From Pseudovirgaria hyperparasitica (taxonomy: Eukaryota > Ascomycota > Dothideomycetes > Acrospermales > Acrospermaceae), in contig NW_022985559.1 of NCBI RefSeq assembly GCF_010093815.1, positions 275,770 to 339,769 on the forward strand: 64,000 bases of DNA, written 5' to 3'. Below are positions 44,952-56,589 of this stretch, piece by piece. A model generated the notes under the pieces. The model had not been told where the DNA came from. It saw nothing but the letters and a program-made list of their open reading frames with translations, and ran no database searches. A program made the position numbers and the translations under genes. Each line of letters opens with the position of its first letter. Position 1 is the stretch's first letter.

Positions 44952-45499
44952 CTACATTTCTTGAATCTTCCCCACTGCTTTAATTTCCACGACTGTTATG
45001 CTCTTCGTTCCCATGAAGAATGCCAAATCCACGGTACTGGCGGTCAACGATGCTACCGAAAACTCCGTTGCTGAAAACCTGTAAGCACGTACTACAGTAC
45101 TTATTAACTTCGCTACGACCATGCTCTGAAGAGCCATTGCTCCGGTGTTTGTAACTTCTTGAGCGCCTCAAGCAAGCAAGAACGCGTGAGCGACTATAAA
45201 TCAGTTAGCCGGACAAAGGTAGCCATACCGATGTAACTTTCAATCCTGGACCAGACCGTGTGAGGACCCAGAGTTGCTGCCCGGAACTCCGATCCAATGA
45301 CCAAACCGTACGGCACATGAGACCTAATCCAAGGAACGTTACTAGAGTCAGCCTTAGGCATTGTCAGAAGAGTCAGGTGTGTAGCACACAGCACTCGAGA
45401 GATTAATATCGCTGGCAAATAGTATTCGACAGCGGACGAGAACGCAATAACAAGAAATCCAAGTATCGGGAGTCCTAGGTCAGAGAGAGTAGTGTACAT
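44952..45499 (-). CDS. Possible small spliced gene, hypothetical membrane protein
   Basis: Two exons reading leftward, 45499-45229 and 45166-44952, joined by a plausible 62-bp intron (donor GTATGG, acceptor TTGAG) give an uninterrupted 161-residue product. The N-terminal 50 residues hold one or two hydrophobic segments (LGLPILGFLVIAFSS and YLPAILISRVLCATHLTLL); the rest is amphipathic. I know no matching family. The evidence is only that frames close across an intron, so it may be a chance ORF or a relic. Confidence 0.3.
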
Positions 45500-46224
45500 A
45501 CATTAACCAATGACCGACAAGCCTTGTGTAAGTCAGAACCATCAACAGATGCAGTATATGACAAGAATTATACTCCCAGATACAAAGAAGACGTACAACA
45601 TTGCGCTACAGGCTTGTTCAGAAGTATACGGAGCGGTGCTAACGCCGTAATTAGTGTAGATTAAACGACGAGGCATAGAGTACAATAGATATGATGGCGA
45701 GGGCGACAAGGAAGTCCACGACTCTAGGTGCAGACCGTGAGGAGTAGCGCCTAGTTATTGAAGTGCCAATATGAGAGGCACTATCGAAGAAACGAAGAAG
45801 GGACAAAAAAGTTATCACGCTAGGATTTCATTAGGATAGAGAATTTTTTTTGCGATGGTGATTCGAGGAGGATCTAACGCTTATGAGCTTTAGACATGAC
45901 TCAGCACACACTTGAAATGCTTTGACTGACTGTATACTTTTATAGGTCGAGGTTTGTGACTTTAGGGAAGAATCATAAATGCGGAGGGATTTGTCCCTCG
46001 GTCGCAGAGTTGTAAGCTCCGAACCAGGAGCCCCTGTGGAGAGGTGGGAGCCTATCAAGGCTAAGAACTTGAGCTTAGCGTGCTGGATCATACACCCCTG
46101 CGTGCACTATAATGCCTATCAACTCGGACATTAGACATCCCCGAGGCGGACTCGCATGGTGATTCTTTTGTCGACATCCCGAATGTTCTTCTCTTTGTGT
46201 ACAATTTTCTCTAAATTCAACAGT
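45500..46224. other. Upstream region of the Zn2Cys6 gene
   Basis: About 725 bp; no recognisable gene. Presumably the promoter of the transcription factor. Confidence 0.5.
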
Positions 46225-48583
46225 ATGCTTTCTCCAGAAGATACGCACAGCTCATTCTCATCGCCCTCTGCGTCATCAGCTCGACCATCACCGAAACGCC
46301 AGCGGGTCCTTGCCTGCGTGCTTTGCCAGCAAAGAAAGGTCAAATGTGATCGCATTTTCCCCTGTAGCAACTGTTCGAAGGCAGGGGTACAGTGTGTTCC
46401 ATCTTCACTCACACGACCTCAGCGTAAACGGAGATTTCCCGAGCGCGAGCTATTGGACCGATTACGACACTACGAAAACTTGCTTCGTCGTAATGGTATA
46501 TCATTCGAGCCTATACATCCAGGTGGAGGCTCTAGCTGTCTAGAGACAGATCAGGGCTGTAGGAACGTTCCTGCCCCGTCTAATCCAACATCTGGCTCGG
46601 GCAGAGAGGGTTTAAATGGGGAGCTGGAGTCACTTTCTCGGTCTCAGAAAGACCCAGAGGTGAAGTACAATCCAAGGTACCAATAGCTGAAGTCGCGGAT
46701 ACCTCAATAAAGTTGACATTATACAGGAGTATGTGGCAGCTAATGGGGTCCAAGGTAACGTCGCAATTGCACCGAGCTTAAAATTGCTGACAACCTGACT
46801 TCAGAGCCAAGACGAAGGAGACACGGATGAACTAAAACCCGATTGCGAATTAACATCCATCACGGTCGGAGAGAAGGCAGTAAGATCAGTATGGGATCAA
46901 CTCTATAAGGGGAACGATAACCTACTGTTCGCTCTTCCCGACCTGGGCATGGAACTATACGAACTTCATCCAGATCAAGTGCAAATCTTTAGGCTCTGGC
47001 AGATTTACCTTGACAACGTCTGTCCTCTTCTTCGAGTCACACATACTTCATCTCTTCAGGTTCGAATTATCGATGCAGTTGAAGACCTGAACAAGATTGA
47101 TGCCAATTTGGAGGCATTGATGTTCAGTATATATGCCGTTGCGACCATGACCCTTACTGAGGCTGAGTGTCGTACTTCATTCGGCGAGCCGAAGAAAGAA
47201 CTCCTTGCAACATATCATCGTGGTCTACAGCAGGCACTCCGAAATAGTGATTTCCTTCAATCAAAGGACCGAGACTGTTTGACCGCTATACTGTTATATC
47301 TTGTAAGTCTGTACAACACAAACTTGATGAAAATGCTCAAAGTAGCTTGGTAGATATCAATCAGATCTTATGCACATCCAAGATCAGTATCAACTATGCT
47401 TGGCATCGCGATGCGTATGGCGCAGCGTATGGGAATACACAACGAGGCCCAAAACTCGAAACAGCCTGCTATGGAGGCTGAGATGCGTAGAAGGCTCTGG
47501 TGGGCACTAGTGATATTCGATTCCAGGATTTCTGATCTTGCGGATGCGAAAACCACCTTGTTGATCCCAACGTGGGACTGCAGACTACCCCTGAACGCCA
47601 ATGACTCTGATCTGCGTCCGGAGATGAAAAATGCTCCAGTTGCCCATATGCTACCCACTGAGGCGCTTTTCATCGTCGTCCGCTGCAAGATAAGTGACTA
47701 TCTTCGGCATAGCCCTGAATACCTGGAGTTTGTGGATCCAGTGTTGAAGAGAATAGCCGAGGACCTACGCAACGGACCTTCACAAGTCCACCGGACTTTG
47801 GAGAGCTTGGAGAGGGAAATCGAGGAACAGTATCTTAGATACTGTAATCCAGAAAATCCTCTACATTTCGTGACGATCTGGATGAGCAGATGCTTGCTCG
47901 CAAAGAGCCGTCTGCTAGAGATATATTTGCTTGGAAACACAGGAGATTCGCTCCATCATATGGTACATTCTGATCGCGATGCCATCCTTACTCAAGCCTT
48001 AAGAATGCTTGAGTGCGACACGAAGCTTGCAGCTTCACCACTGATCAAAGGCTACACATGGCTTCTCCACCTCCACTTCCAAGCTCCTGCCTACATCATC
48101 ACAATGCAGGATCTGGCACGACGGCCGACAGGAGAACACGCAGATCGAGCCTGGGCGATCATGAACGACAACTACGCCGCTCGTTTCAGCGGCTCTGAAG
48201 ATAATGAGAACATGTTTTCAAAATTATTCGCTAATATCATCCTACACGCGTGGCATTTGCGGACAGCGAAACAGAGTAAATCATCTCACACAGAGATTCC
48301 GCCATCCATTGTGATGCATCTGAAGGAAAAGATGTCGCGCAGTAGCCAAGGTGGATACGAAGAATCTAGGATGAACTCTACCGGCAAACTATTGAATGGC
48401 ACGAATGATCTGGCTGCATGCACCTGGGAGGGAAGACAATTGAGTACGGAAACCGAACATCTGCAGAATTTTGATTTGGAGAATCTTGGTAACTTCCACA
48501 CCGAGCCTTCAGTGGGGCTCAATTTTGACCAATTGGACTGGATGTCAATGGATTGGAACGTGATGCATGGCAGTACATGGTAA
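46225..48583 (+). CDS. Zn(II)2Cys6 transcription factor with fungal-specific domain
   Basis: Nuclear DNA-binding regulator of 735 residues. Exons 46225-46676, 46727-46754, 46805-47302 and 47354-48583; introns of 50-51 bp and a 28-bp micro-exon, all in phase. The start [10 protein letters not shown] places the zinc cluster at residues 31-57 with perfect spacing: C31-x2-C34-x6-C41-x5-C47-x2-C50-x6-C57. A basic linker ([10 protein letters not shown]) and a short coiled coil ([16 protein letters not shown]) follow, suggesting a dimer. The middle homology region begins at [21 protein letters not shown] and includes [13 protein letters not shown] and [15 protein letters not shown], typical of the fungal_trans domain. 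It lies 29 kb from the terpenoid cluster, so it is not obviously its regulator; the nearer accessory enzymes are likelier targets. Intact. Confidence 0.92.
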
Positions 48584-49141
48584 ATTCCCTGCCTCGAATC
48601 TTCTTTTGCAGTCTCTGCAGCTGAAGTCGTTTTCGTACGATTCCAAATGTGATTTTTTCAGCTCTATGATTGATAGATACGCCTACAATTTGTACAACCT
48701 CAACAACAGGAGTGAACCGGGGTGGTTATTACTCTGCTTTTGGCCCCATATCTAGTTTCGGTCCTCCCGCGTTGTCGTAAAGCTACCAGCAGATAAACGG
48801 AAGCCGCCAATTCGCTTTAGTTACCCAGACAGCTATAAAGCAAACATGTCATCCAACAGTTCAACAAATCCGCTCGAACCGCTAGCCAACGGGACGCGAG
48901 AATCAACTTTCTGACAAACAGACTTGTGGGTCATGGCCAAGAATCACCATTGGTAAATTCTGTAATCATAAAAAAGAGACCAACCCTGTTCTCAAGCTTG
49001 AGAGCACCTGGGGCCAGAACATTATATTACTTTCTAGACTCGCCGCCTTTCAAAGCTAGCAACCTCACTCACCTTTGTTTAGGATGCTTCTCATGCTAGA
49101 AATATCCTCTGACATGGTTTGAAAACGACACTGACCTAACA
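48584..49141. other. Spacer, no gene recognised
   Basis: About 560 bp; the upstream flank of the sulfotransferase-like gene. Confidence 0.55.
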
Positions 49142-50044
49142 ATGGCTACTGAAGCAGATTTCGAACGCATTGGCAACTACGCACGCATGTACAACAAAGA
49201 CCAAGGCATCGATCGCCATTTATGCACGCGTACAACAGAGATGAAAGTGCTCGTACTGAGCATTAGTCGCACGGGAACATTGAGCATGCAATCAGCTCTT
49301 TCAACACTAGGGCTTGCCAACCCCTACCACCTCTCGTCCATGTATGACAACATCGGCGACACCACAATGTGGCTCGAAGCCTTCGACGCCCAGTTTCGCG
49401 GCATCGGAACCTTTGAGCGCGAGCAATGGGACGCACTGCTTGGCCACTGCGGCGCCGTCACAGACATGCCGGCCAACATCTTCGGACCCGAACTCGCGGC
49501 TGCTTATCCGGACGCCAAGATCATTCTCACAGAGCGCGATGTCGATAAATGAGCAGCGAGCATCGATCAGCTATTCACGTCGAGTCTGGGTCCGTTTTTC
49601 AAATTGATGGGCTGGCTGGACTATGAGCACGCGGGGCGCATTACGAAGGTTGGGTTGTCGTGCTATAGGTTTCAATTCGGTGCAGAGGATCTTGAGGGGT
49701 TAAGGAATGTTGCGCGAAGATCGTATGTTGAGCATTATGCGCTTATCCGCGCATTAATTCCCAAGGAACGAATTCTGGAGTATAAGTCAGGCAGTGGATG
49801 GGAACCTTTGTGCGAGTTTCTGGGCGATGAGGTGCCGAAGAAGCCTTTCCCGCATTTGAATGAATCTAAAAGTATTGAGCAAGCGGTCGAAACTCATGGC
49901 TCTCTCGCACTTGTCAGGGGAGCGAAAAACATCTTCTTCTGGAGCACGATCGCAGTGACACCGTTGGCAGGAATATGGTGGCTAAGATGGACAGGGATAA
50001 TTGGGGACGTCAGGAGAGTAGTGCAGTGTTGGAAGTTGTCATGA
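49142..50044 (+). pseudogene. Sulfotransferase-like P-loop protein interrupted by one stop codon
   Basis: One continuous reading frame of 300 codons broken only by TGA at 49550-49552 (codon 137). Upstream: MKVLVLSISRTGTLSMQSAL, the PAPS-binding-like P-loop (SRTGT-S), then MTDMPANIFGPE-like and TERDVDK just before the stop. Downstream, the same frame continues with AASIDQLFTSSLGPFF and ends in a hydrophobic segment (IFFWSTIAVTPLAGIWWL). Family members (fungal Sulfotransfer_4-like proteins) usually have Trp right after the ERDVDK-type motif, so TGG to TGA is the simplest change. No splice signal removes the stop. It could be a very young pseudogene, a sequencing error, or a strain polymorphism. 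Biological function of this family in fungi is poorly known. Confidence 0.8.
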
Positions 50045-50552
50045 GAAGGCTTCTCTGTACGGAAGATTGGGATATATCAAGAGGGGTACCTGTACTCGAT
50101 AGCGCACTGCAACGTTTGATGTGACTGCCTGGTGACGATATACCGCAAGGAAGTGAGTTTGATCAGATCCCGGGGATTGGGTAGAACTGCGGGTAAACTC
50201 CAGGAAATCGCTGCCGGTGGGGCGCCGAATTCTGCACCATTGCGACTGAACAGCCATTCTGCTGCAGATTATGCCATCGTCATCAGATCCTAGGCAAACA
50301 TTCATGTATCGTCTCAACACATAGACGCAAATGTCTCACATACTGAGCAAAGTTGTGACTCTCTGTGTCGATCTTTGTTGCTGTCGGGATCGGTAGTGTG
50401 GACTCCATCTCATCCTCGCGAAGTGAAGTGAATATCGCTTGTCAGTACCGTGTTGGCTTCAGCTAACTAAAACTAATTAGCCAAATCGAACAAACAAATT
50501 GACGCTGCATTTATTAGCCACTTTAGTATTTAGCGTATCGTTCAGTCACGCC
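50045..50552. other. Spacer, no gene recognised
   Basis: About 500 bp with nothing recognisable. Confidence 0.5.
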
Positions 50553-51275
50553 ATGGTAGAGCTCCCATCCATCAAGTCCGTCTTTGACACCGATGGCCTT
50601 CAAAAGAATAAAGAGGGTTGGTTCTGCATACCAGGCCATACCAATTACATTTTCCAAAAGGACCTTGTGAAGTGGGACGAGATCGTGAGACACAACGACT
50701 TGCGCCAACGACTTGAGAGGCGCCACGAAGATGTAAGCCAATCAATATTCTGTCGCTACATGATCAAATCACCGCGAGGCGACTGCGAACTACCAAACTT
50801 TGAGATATATTGTTCCACAAGCCTAGTCAACGCCCTTATAATTGTAAAACAATGTAAGAACCTAGACGAGGACGGCAACGGCTTCGCAAATAAGATCCAT
50901 ATGTCTCGAATCATCCACGACGCTATACACGATGCGAATGCAAATTTAGACAAGCCATGGTCTGTGGTGTGCGTCGCTTTCGAACGTGTGGAAAACCTGG
51001 AATTCCGCCGTGTCATCAAGAACGAACCCGCTGTCATAGTCCCAGGAGGCGATTGCTCGATCCTGGACGTCCAGACGTTGACGGATCAGGGGCGGGCATT
51101 TGTTGCTAGAATCATGGATGAGACTCTGGCCAAACCGATATCACGTGCGCTCAAAGATTACGCACATGAGCATGAATGGAAGAATGACGTGGTCGAGTCA
51201 CTGGAGCTAAATCCAAATACGTGGTCGAATGTACGCGGTTGGGAGGCCTTTCTGGTGGTTAATTTGTCCTCCTAA
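50553..51275 (+). CDS. Hypothetical protein, 240 residues
   Basis: Uninterrupted frame; the first ATG is at 50553 in a CCATGG context, giving MVELPSIKSVFDTDG. No signal peptide or membrane segment; rich in charged residues and His. Notable pieces are EGWFCIPGHTNYIF near residue 25, ICSR-like Cys-containing middle (FEIYCSTSLVNALIIVKQCK) and a C-terminal ESLELNPNTWSNVRGWEAFL. No family is recognised. The codons before the ATG stay open for 54 bp, so an upstream spliced exon is possible. Confidence 0.5.
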   Translation: MVELPSIKSVFDTDGLQKNKEGWFCIPGHTNYIFQKDLVKWDEIVRHNDLRQRLERRHEDVSQSIFCRYMIKSPRGDCELPNFEIYCSTSLVNALIIVKQCKNLDEDGNGFANKIHMSRIIHDAIHDANANLDKPWSVVCVAFERVENLEFRRVIKNEPAVIVPGGDCSILDVQTLTDQGRAFVARIMDETLAKPISRALKDYAHEHEWKNDVVESLELNPNTWSNVRGWEAFLVVNLSS

Positions 51276-51280
51276 TCGGC

Positions 51281-51493
51281 ATGCATTCAAAAACAGTCAC
51301 CACATCGCATGGAAACACTATAGAAGCACATTTGAACGTCCGCTCATTCGAATGTTCAATCATGGAAGGAAGACGCGCTGATCTGCATTTTGCAGACGTG
51401 AACAGCAGTGTAAAGTCCGCCGAACTCGAATGGAGGCTGCTTGGTGTCACTGCTGCTGTTCTCATATGTGCCTTCCTCGGGCGCAAACATTGA
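51281..51493 (+). CDS. Possible small protein with C-terminal membrane anchor (70 residues)
   Basis: Begins five bases after the previous stop codon. The product is polar for 45 residues and ends with a hydrophobic helix (WRLLGVTAAVLICAFLG) followed by RKH, a tail-anchor pattern. It may be a real small gene, or a 3' exon of the preceding gene joined by an intron I cannot phase. Weak evidence. Confidence 0.25.
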   Translation: MHSKTVTTSHGNTIEAHLNVRSFECSIMEGRRADLHFADVNSSVKSAELEWRLLGVTAAVLICAFLGRKH

Positions 51494-52727
51494 CTCGGCA
51501 GTGAGTATATCTTGTAAGAGCGATTGATATATCGGGGGTACTGGGCAAGATCATAGATGAAGCATTCACAGGTGTCTGTCTGTGGCCGGGGTCGAGGCTC
51601 TTTCAACATTTCCGACTGATGATCAAATCGATTGATGATAAGTAGAAACAAGGAGGCGAGCTCTAGTACATGCTTCACAGAAGGTTATGGGCCCTTCAAG
51701 CCGTAATATCTCGTGAAAATGGCGAACTCGATGAAAATTATTCGTGCTTCTTTCGATCCATTCATGATATGCTCCTGGAATTCTCCTTTTACGAAAATGG
51801 CTATGTAGTTTCTTGTTCGTAGGATTCCACAAACACCACACAAACGCGTCGATCATATACGCTGGTACTTAGTCATGGTGAGTGAACGTTCATGTCCTTC
51901 GGCCAAGGCCTTTCTGTCGACCTGGTAAGGTGAGGGTCGAAGGTATTACTTTTGGTATGTAAGGAGCTTAGGTATGGAGAAAGAAGGATTACATGCGAAT
52001 GAAGGTTGAATGTTATTTCGTTCGCAGATGGATGTCTATATCGAGATAATCGCCTTGCTTCACTATTCTGACAGTCTTCCATTATTTCTAATATCAGAAT
52101 ATCCAGCCGATAAACGACAGGTGGCCTCATTCCGATGATTTCAATGGGTCCTGGGGCCAATTCTGACACATCCTCGCTGCAGAATGTCGTTATGCAAATA
52201 GCATGGCGTACTCAATATGATGTCAGAGGAATCGAGTTCTCGCTCTCGCTTCTTCGGACGAGTTGCACCTGTCTGTAACACAATTTGATACACGAAAAGC
52301 TACATAACGTTATGGTCTGAGAGACCATCAACAGCATGCTTCGTTATACTCGACGATGATAGGCTTCGACGACCCCAGGAGCAGAAAACAAGCAATATGT
52401 ATACACGTCAAAGCCCCGTGCTAGCCGTACATCTCCGCCGTCGGAGACTTTGTTTCTGGTTAGTGACATTTCTGCTTATCAAGCTCCGCATGATGAGAAC
52501 ATTATAAATCTACTTCTGCACACCCAGGTACTTACCTAGGTACGTAGCATCCGGATGAAACACTACCCCGCCCCCGCATCAAAACATCAGAAGGCATAGC
52601 CGCCGATTCACGACGCCATTGTACAACCCTCTTTCATACAAGACCAATAGTTCCTCCTATATACCAAAAAAGTAAATACACACACTATATTACAACGATC
52701 CAGACATACCCTTTAACACCGCCAACA
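51494..52727. other. Intergenic stretch, no gene recognised
   Basis: About 1.2 kb; the right end carries the epoxide hydrolase promoter with a CT/CA-rich run before the start. Confidence 0.55.
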
Positions 52728-53798
52728 ATGTCTACCAATCCAACAGAACACTCCGTCTCCTATGCGCCCGACAAACACATCTCCTACCTCGACTCGGGCC
52801 CCCGGGACGGCCCCTTAATCATCTTTTCCCACGGCTGGCCGGGCTGCGCCGAAGTATGGTCGATGCAAGCCAGCCACTTCAACCGTCTCGGTTTGCGTAC
52901 CATCAGCGTCGACCAGCCAGGCTACGGCAACTCGAGCACTGGCGGCGCCCTTTCAGACTACCGCCTCGAAACCCTCGTATCAGCGCTGCACGCCGTCTAT
53001 AAGGCCTCAGGCGCCGTGGCACCCGCACTGTGGATCGGCCACGACTGGGGCGCGACCATCGTGTGGAGCGTCGCGGCGCATCACCCGGACATCTGCGCCG
53101 GCGTCGCGTGTGTCGCCGTCCCGTACATGACGCTGGAGCTTGGGCTGCAGGGCTTGCGCGAGACGATTAATCGTGACCTGTACCCCGCGGATGAGCATCC
53201 CAATGGCCCGTGGGACTACCAGGCGTACTACGAGACCAACTTCGAGGACGCGACGCGGGGTTACGAGGCTGATGTCGCGGCGTTTACGAAGGCCGTGCAT
53301 GTCAAGGGTAATCCGGAGGCTTTGGGGAAACCAGCGCCCACGGCGGGAGTTTCGAAGGAAGGGGGTCGGTTTGGCCCGGGGGCAATCCTGCCGGCTGAGG
53401 ATGCGATTCCGATGAAAATGACTGTGTTTGATGGGAAGGAGTGGATATGGGATTTGTTGAGGGCTAAGATGCTGAAGACAGGCTATCGGTGGGGAAATGC
53501 GTATTATATGAATCATGGCGTGAATCGGGCGTATACGCTGGAGAAGAGCGTTAATGGTGGCGTATTGGAGATGCCGACGTTGTTTATCAACGCCAAGTGG
53601 GATTCGGTGTGTAGTTCTGATGCGAGCCCGAAGTTACCGGTCAAGATGAGGGAGTTCTGTAAGGGTTTGACGGAGGTTGATGTTGATGCGGGGCATCATG
53701 CGCAGTTGGAAAGATATGAGGACGTGAACAGGGCGATTGAGGGATGGCTTAGGGGCAAGCTGTCTGGGTGGTATGATGGAACGGGAGTTAAGCTGTAG
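52728..53798 (+). CDS. Epoxide hydrolase-like alpha/beta hydrolase
   Basis: Hydrolase of 356 residues, intronless. It opens epoxides to diols if the family role holds. The oxyanion-hole motif HGWPG is at residues 35-39. The nucleophile elbow GHDWGA carries Asp at 106, which marks epoxide hydrolase or dehalogenase rather than Ser esterases. The C-terminal catalytic His lies in DAGHHAQLE (about 323-324). The cap region (about 130-240) contains tyrosines that could polarise the epoxide. No signal peptide, so probably cytosolic. The start at 52728 (CAACAATGTC) is the first ATG. Convergent with the MetE-like gene, 176 bp apart. It could detoxify plant epoxides or belong to a small-molecule pathway; the context suggests accessory metabolism. 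Confidence 0.9.
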   Translation: MSTNPTEHSVSYAPDKHISYLDSGPRDGPLIIFSHGWPGCAEVWSMQASHFNRLGLRTISVDQPGYGNSSTGGALSDYRLETLVSALHAVYKASGAVAPALWIGHDWGATIVWSVAAHHPDICAGVACVAVPYMTLELGLQGLRETINRDLYPADEHPNGPWDYQAYYETNFEDATRGYEADVAAFTKAVHVKGNPEALGKPAPTAGVSKEGGRFGPGAILPAEDAIPMKMTVFDGKEWIWDLLRAKMLKTGYRWGNAYYMNHGVNRAYTLEKSVNGGVLEMPTLFINAKWDSVCSSDASPKLPVKMREFCKGLTEVDVDAGHHAQLERYEDVNRAIEGWLRGKLSGWYDGTGVKL

Positions 53799-53974
53799 AT
53801 GGATTCTTCTTGAAGGGACTGAGGTCGAAGGAAGTTTTGTCATTATAGATTGGTTTCAAGAAGACTTACCGGATTAAAAGATGCCGGTGCCCATAGTCTA
53901 TATAGGGATCTCGATGACCATCAAGTAAGATAACTTGGTTCGAGTATACAGGCTTGAAATCTGTTGTCTTTCTC

Positions 53975-55039
53975 CTACAGCCTAATATGTGCTTCCGATC
54001 TCGAAACCGAACATCGACGACAAATTTTGAAGATTGAAGCCAGATTCTCAGCCTTCGCTCTCCCTAAGCCACACTCCGTTGAAATTCCAAACTCCGCATG
54101 CCCAAGCACCCTCTTCGCGGTCTCTATCCTCTCTCTTGTCCCCTCCTCATCATGCGCATGTACCAACCCCAGAAATAAGGTGCTCTCTCTCGCCCTCATA
54201 CTCAACATTCTCAACGGCTCGAAATACCCCGCATCTACACGATTTCTGGGCACAGGGATGTGGTAGTAGCTCACTCTCCTCGCGACATTCGCCGCGATGC
54301 CGTTAATCACCTCCACCAAGATGCCTGCGTCCAGTGGCTCCACACAATGAACGCCCCCGAAGTCGCCATAGCACAAATGAAATCCCAGCTCCGCATCCTC
54401 ATGCACCGCATCGCCTAGCACCCTCAACTCCGCACAGATATGCTCGCGCACATCGTCATACCACGGCAGCATAACGTCCCAGCCGAAGCCGCCCGCACGT
54501 GGGGGGTTGTAAGTATGCTCCATATGTGCAATCTCCTGCGGGATGTCCCACTGGATACACAGATCGTGCGGCGGAATTGCGTGCTGAATCTTGGCGAGGT
54601 CGGTGAGTATGAGACGCATATACAGCTTCTCTGCGAGCGCCATATACGGCTCACGGACCCATGCGAGCACGGCATTGATAGGACTGGGTAGACAGACTTG
54701 AAACCGCGCGTGCGAGGGCACGATCCCTTGGGCGCGCAGAGAGCAGAATATGGGGTACGAGGTCAAGGCAGCGTCGGCATAGCCTGTGGGCTTGAGCGAT
54801 TCGAAGGTGAGGACGAAGTCTGGGTCGTGGATCTGGGGGGTGTCGGGCATGAAGCGATTTGTGAGAATTTCTGGCGGGAAAACACGGCGCTGCCAGAGTG
54901 TGAAGCAACTGCGTTCGTTTGTTTCGCCGTCAGATACGCGGGAAAGTGTGGGTAAGGCTTTGCAGAAACGGGTGATTGCTTCTGAGGTGGATGTGTAGGG
55001 AGAGCTGCCGAGTAGAAGGACGGGGTGGACTTGTGTCAT
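53975..55039 (-). CDS. Free-standing MetE-like (cobalamin-independent methionine synthase C-terminal type) protein
   Basis: Intronless, 354 residues, start at 55039. It corresponds to the C-terminal barrel of cobalamin-independent methionine synthase/UROD superfamily proteins. Zinc-ligand motifs are recognisable: FHLCYGDFGG provides the His-x-Cys pair, and GISTECGLGR near the C-terminus provides the last Cys. These suggest a methyltransferase that activates a thiol, or a C-S lyase-like activity. It lacks the N-terminal folate-binding half of full MetE, so it is not the housekeeping methionine synthase. Such small MetE-like proteins occur widely in fungi with unknown substrate. Neighbours (epoxide hydrolase, FAD monooxygenase) suggest accessory metabolism. 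Confidence 0.8.
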   Translation of the reverse strand: MTQVHPVLLLGSSPYTSTSEAITRFCKALPTLSRVSDGETNERSCFTLWQRRVFPPEILTNRFMPDTPQIHDPDFVLTFESLKPTGYADAALTSYPIFCSLRAQGIVPSHARFQVCLPSPINAVLAWVREPYMALAEKLYMRLILTDLAKIQHAIPPHDLCIQWDIPQEIAHMEHTYNPPRAGGFGWDVMLPWYDDVREHICAELRVLGDAVHEDAELGFHLCYGDFGGVHCVEPLDAGILVEVINGIAANVARRVSYYHIPVPRNRVDAGYFEPLRMLSMRARESTLFLGLVHAHDEEGTRERIETAKRVLGHAEFGISTECGLGRAKAENLASIFKICRRCSVSRSEAHIRL

Positions 55040-56589
55040 TGTGGTATGTGTGGGGAGTTGATACCGGTCAAATTGAGATTGAGGGAGCTATGAGAGACAG
55101 AATGAAAGCAAGAGATGTCGAATGCTGACGGAGACTAGCATTTTAGAGACATGGAAATCGGGCCTGAAGACTGGCTCAGGGTAAAGCACAGTCCTGATCA
55201 ACGGCCAAGTCCCTCAAGTTTGAGTGACGTCCGTCACGCCACTGAAGTTAGCAAACCTAAAGCTCAGGGTGCCGCAGACTGTTTCGTAGCTCTGTTTATT
55301 GAGGTCTAGGGTCCTGTTCGGGAAGTAGCCAGTGGGTTCTTGGTTCTTGTGTATTCTGAGTATGCAGGCATCGTTCAATCATGTAAGAAATCAGCGGTGC
55401 AGTACTGACTCCCTTCTGGAGCCCCAATGACATGCAGTAACCTCTATACAGAGTGAAATGTAGGATGTAAGGCTGGAAGACGTTGACACTGCCGAATCGG
55501 GATGTTGGAATTTGTTTGCGCCACCCCAGACTCGCCTGTGACAAGATGGAGAAGTGGACCTCCTGCATGACTAGCGGTCGCTCCCGCTGTCAGATTCAGC
55601 CATATGACGCTTATCTCTATCTCTGCAGGAAATACGTTTTGTGTATAGAGGCGATCGGTTTGATACCAAATTCTACAATAGAGGCGCTTCCTGACTTGAG
55701 ACGACCGACTTGAGGATTCCGCAGCGTCACACGGCACAGTGCGGCACAGTTTGATCGTCGGACAGGTATACAAGGATCTCCTGGGTGACGACCTCCTCTA
55801 TCTCTTGTCGGTCCACTGTACATAGTAAAAGGACCGTACATTGCATCATCCTTCCACAGGGCCACATGGGAGCCCCTCCAGCAAGGAACAAGTCTGGAGA
55901 CCTGGAGATAAACTCTAGAGATAAGACCCAGAGATATGACCTTAGTATATGGACAGTCCGGATCATCCCTCTTCACCTGGAGTAATCCATTGACAGTGAC
56001 TGATCAAGATCATTGTATCTCGGTGGAACTTCTGGTGCTATCCAGAACACCTGATTACAACTGATAAGCCCTCGTAGAATACTTGACTAAAGATTTATTA
56101 GGATCACCGGATCGGTATAGAAGGAATGAGTCGAGTGTCCGCATCACTAATTATACTTAAGTAGAGAAGACAGCCTCTAAGAGCTCGGGAAGTAGAAAAG
56201 TCCGTCTAACTGGTACTTTCCAAATTACCTCAATTACTTGGCAGCTAATGCAGGGGCTCCAAGCCGGCAACATCTGCCAAGAGTTCTGTTTAATTCGACC
56301 CACCCCAAGCTTGGGATTCTGTAGGAAGGTCCGAATGCCCGAGGTGCCGAAGTCACCGTCCTCCGTCGCAACGCTAACAATACCACTATGGCTTGTTGTC
56401 TATCGTGAGTATTACTTCTTCTGGAATGTTGATGACGCGTAGCACATTCAACACGTCTGGCCTTCATGAAGCTGTCTCCCCCGCAGGAGGTATAAATATG
56501 GCCTTGGCTGGTTCGACAGGATGTTTCAACAGCTTAAGACGACTTGTCTACAACGTCAACAGTTCCATCACTACTTTGCAAACTTCAGT
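55040..56589. other. Intergenic stretch between divergent genes
   Basis: About 1.55 kb with promoters of the MetE-like gene and the FAD monooxygenase. Short frames (for example 55617-55976 minus) are featureless. No gene supported. Confidence 0.55.

Noticed and set aside
46225-48583. Zn2Cys6 factor as regulator of the terpenoid cluster
   Set aside because: Separated by 29 kb and a block of conserved housekeeping genes.
49550-49552. Stop-codon readthrough or selenocysteine at TGA 49550
   Set aside because: No selenocysteine machinery is known in these fungi and no readthrough context was seen; a point mutation is simpler.
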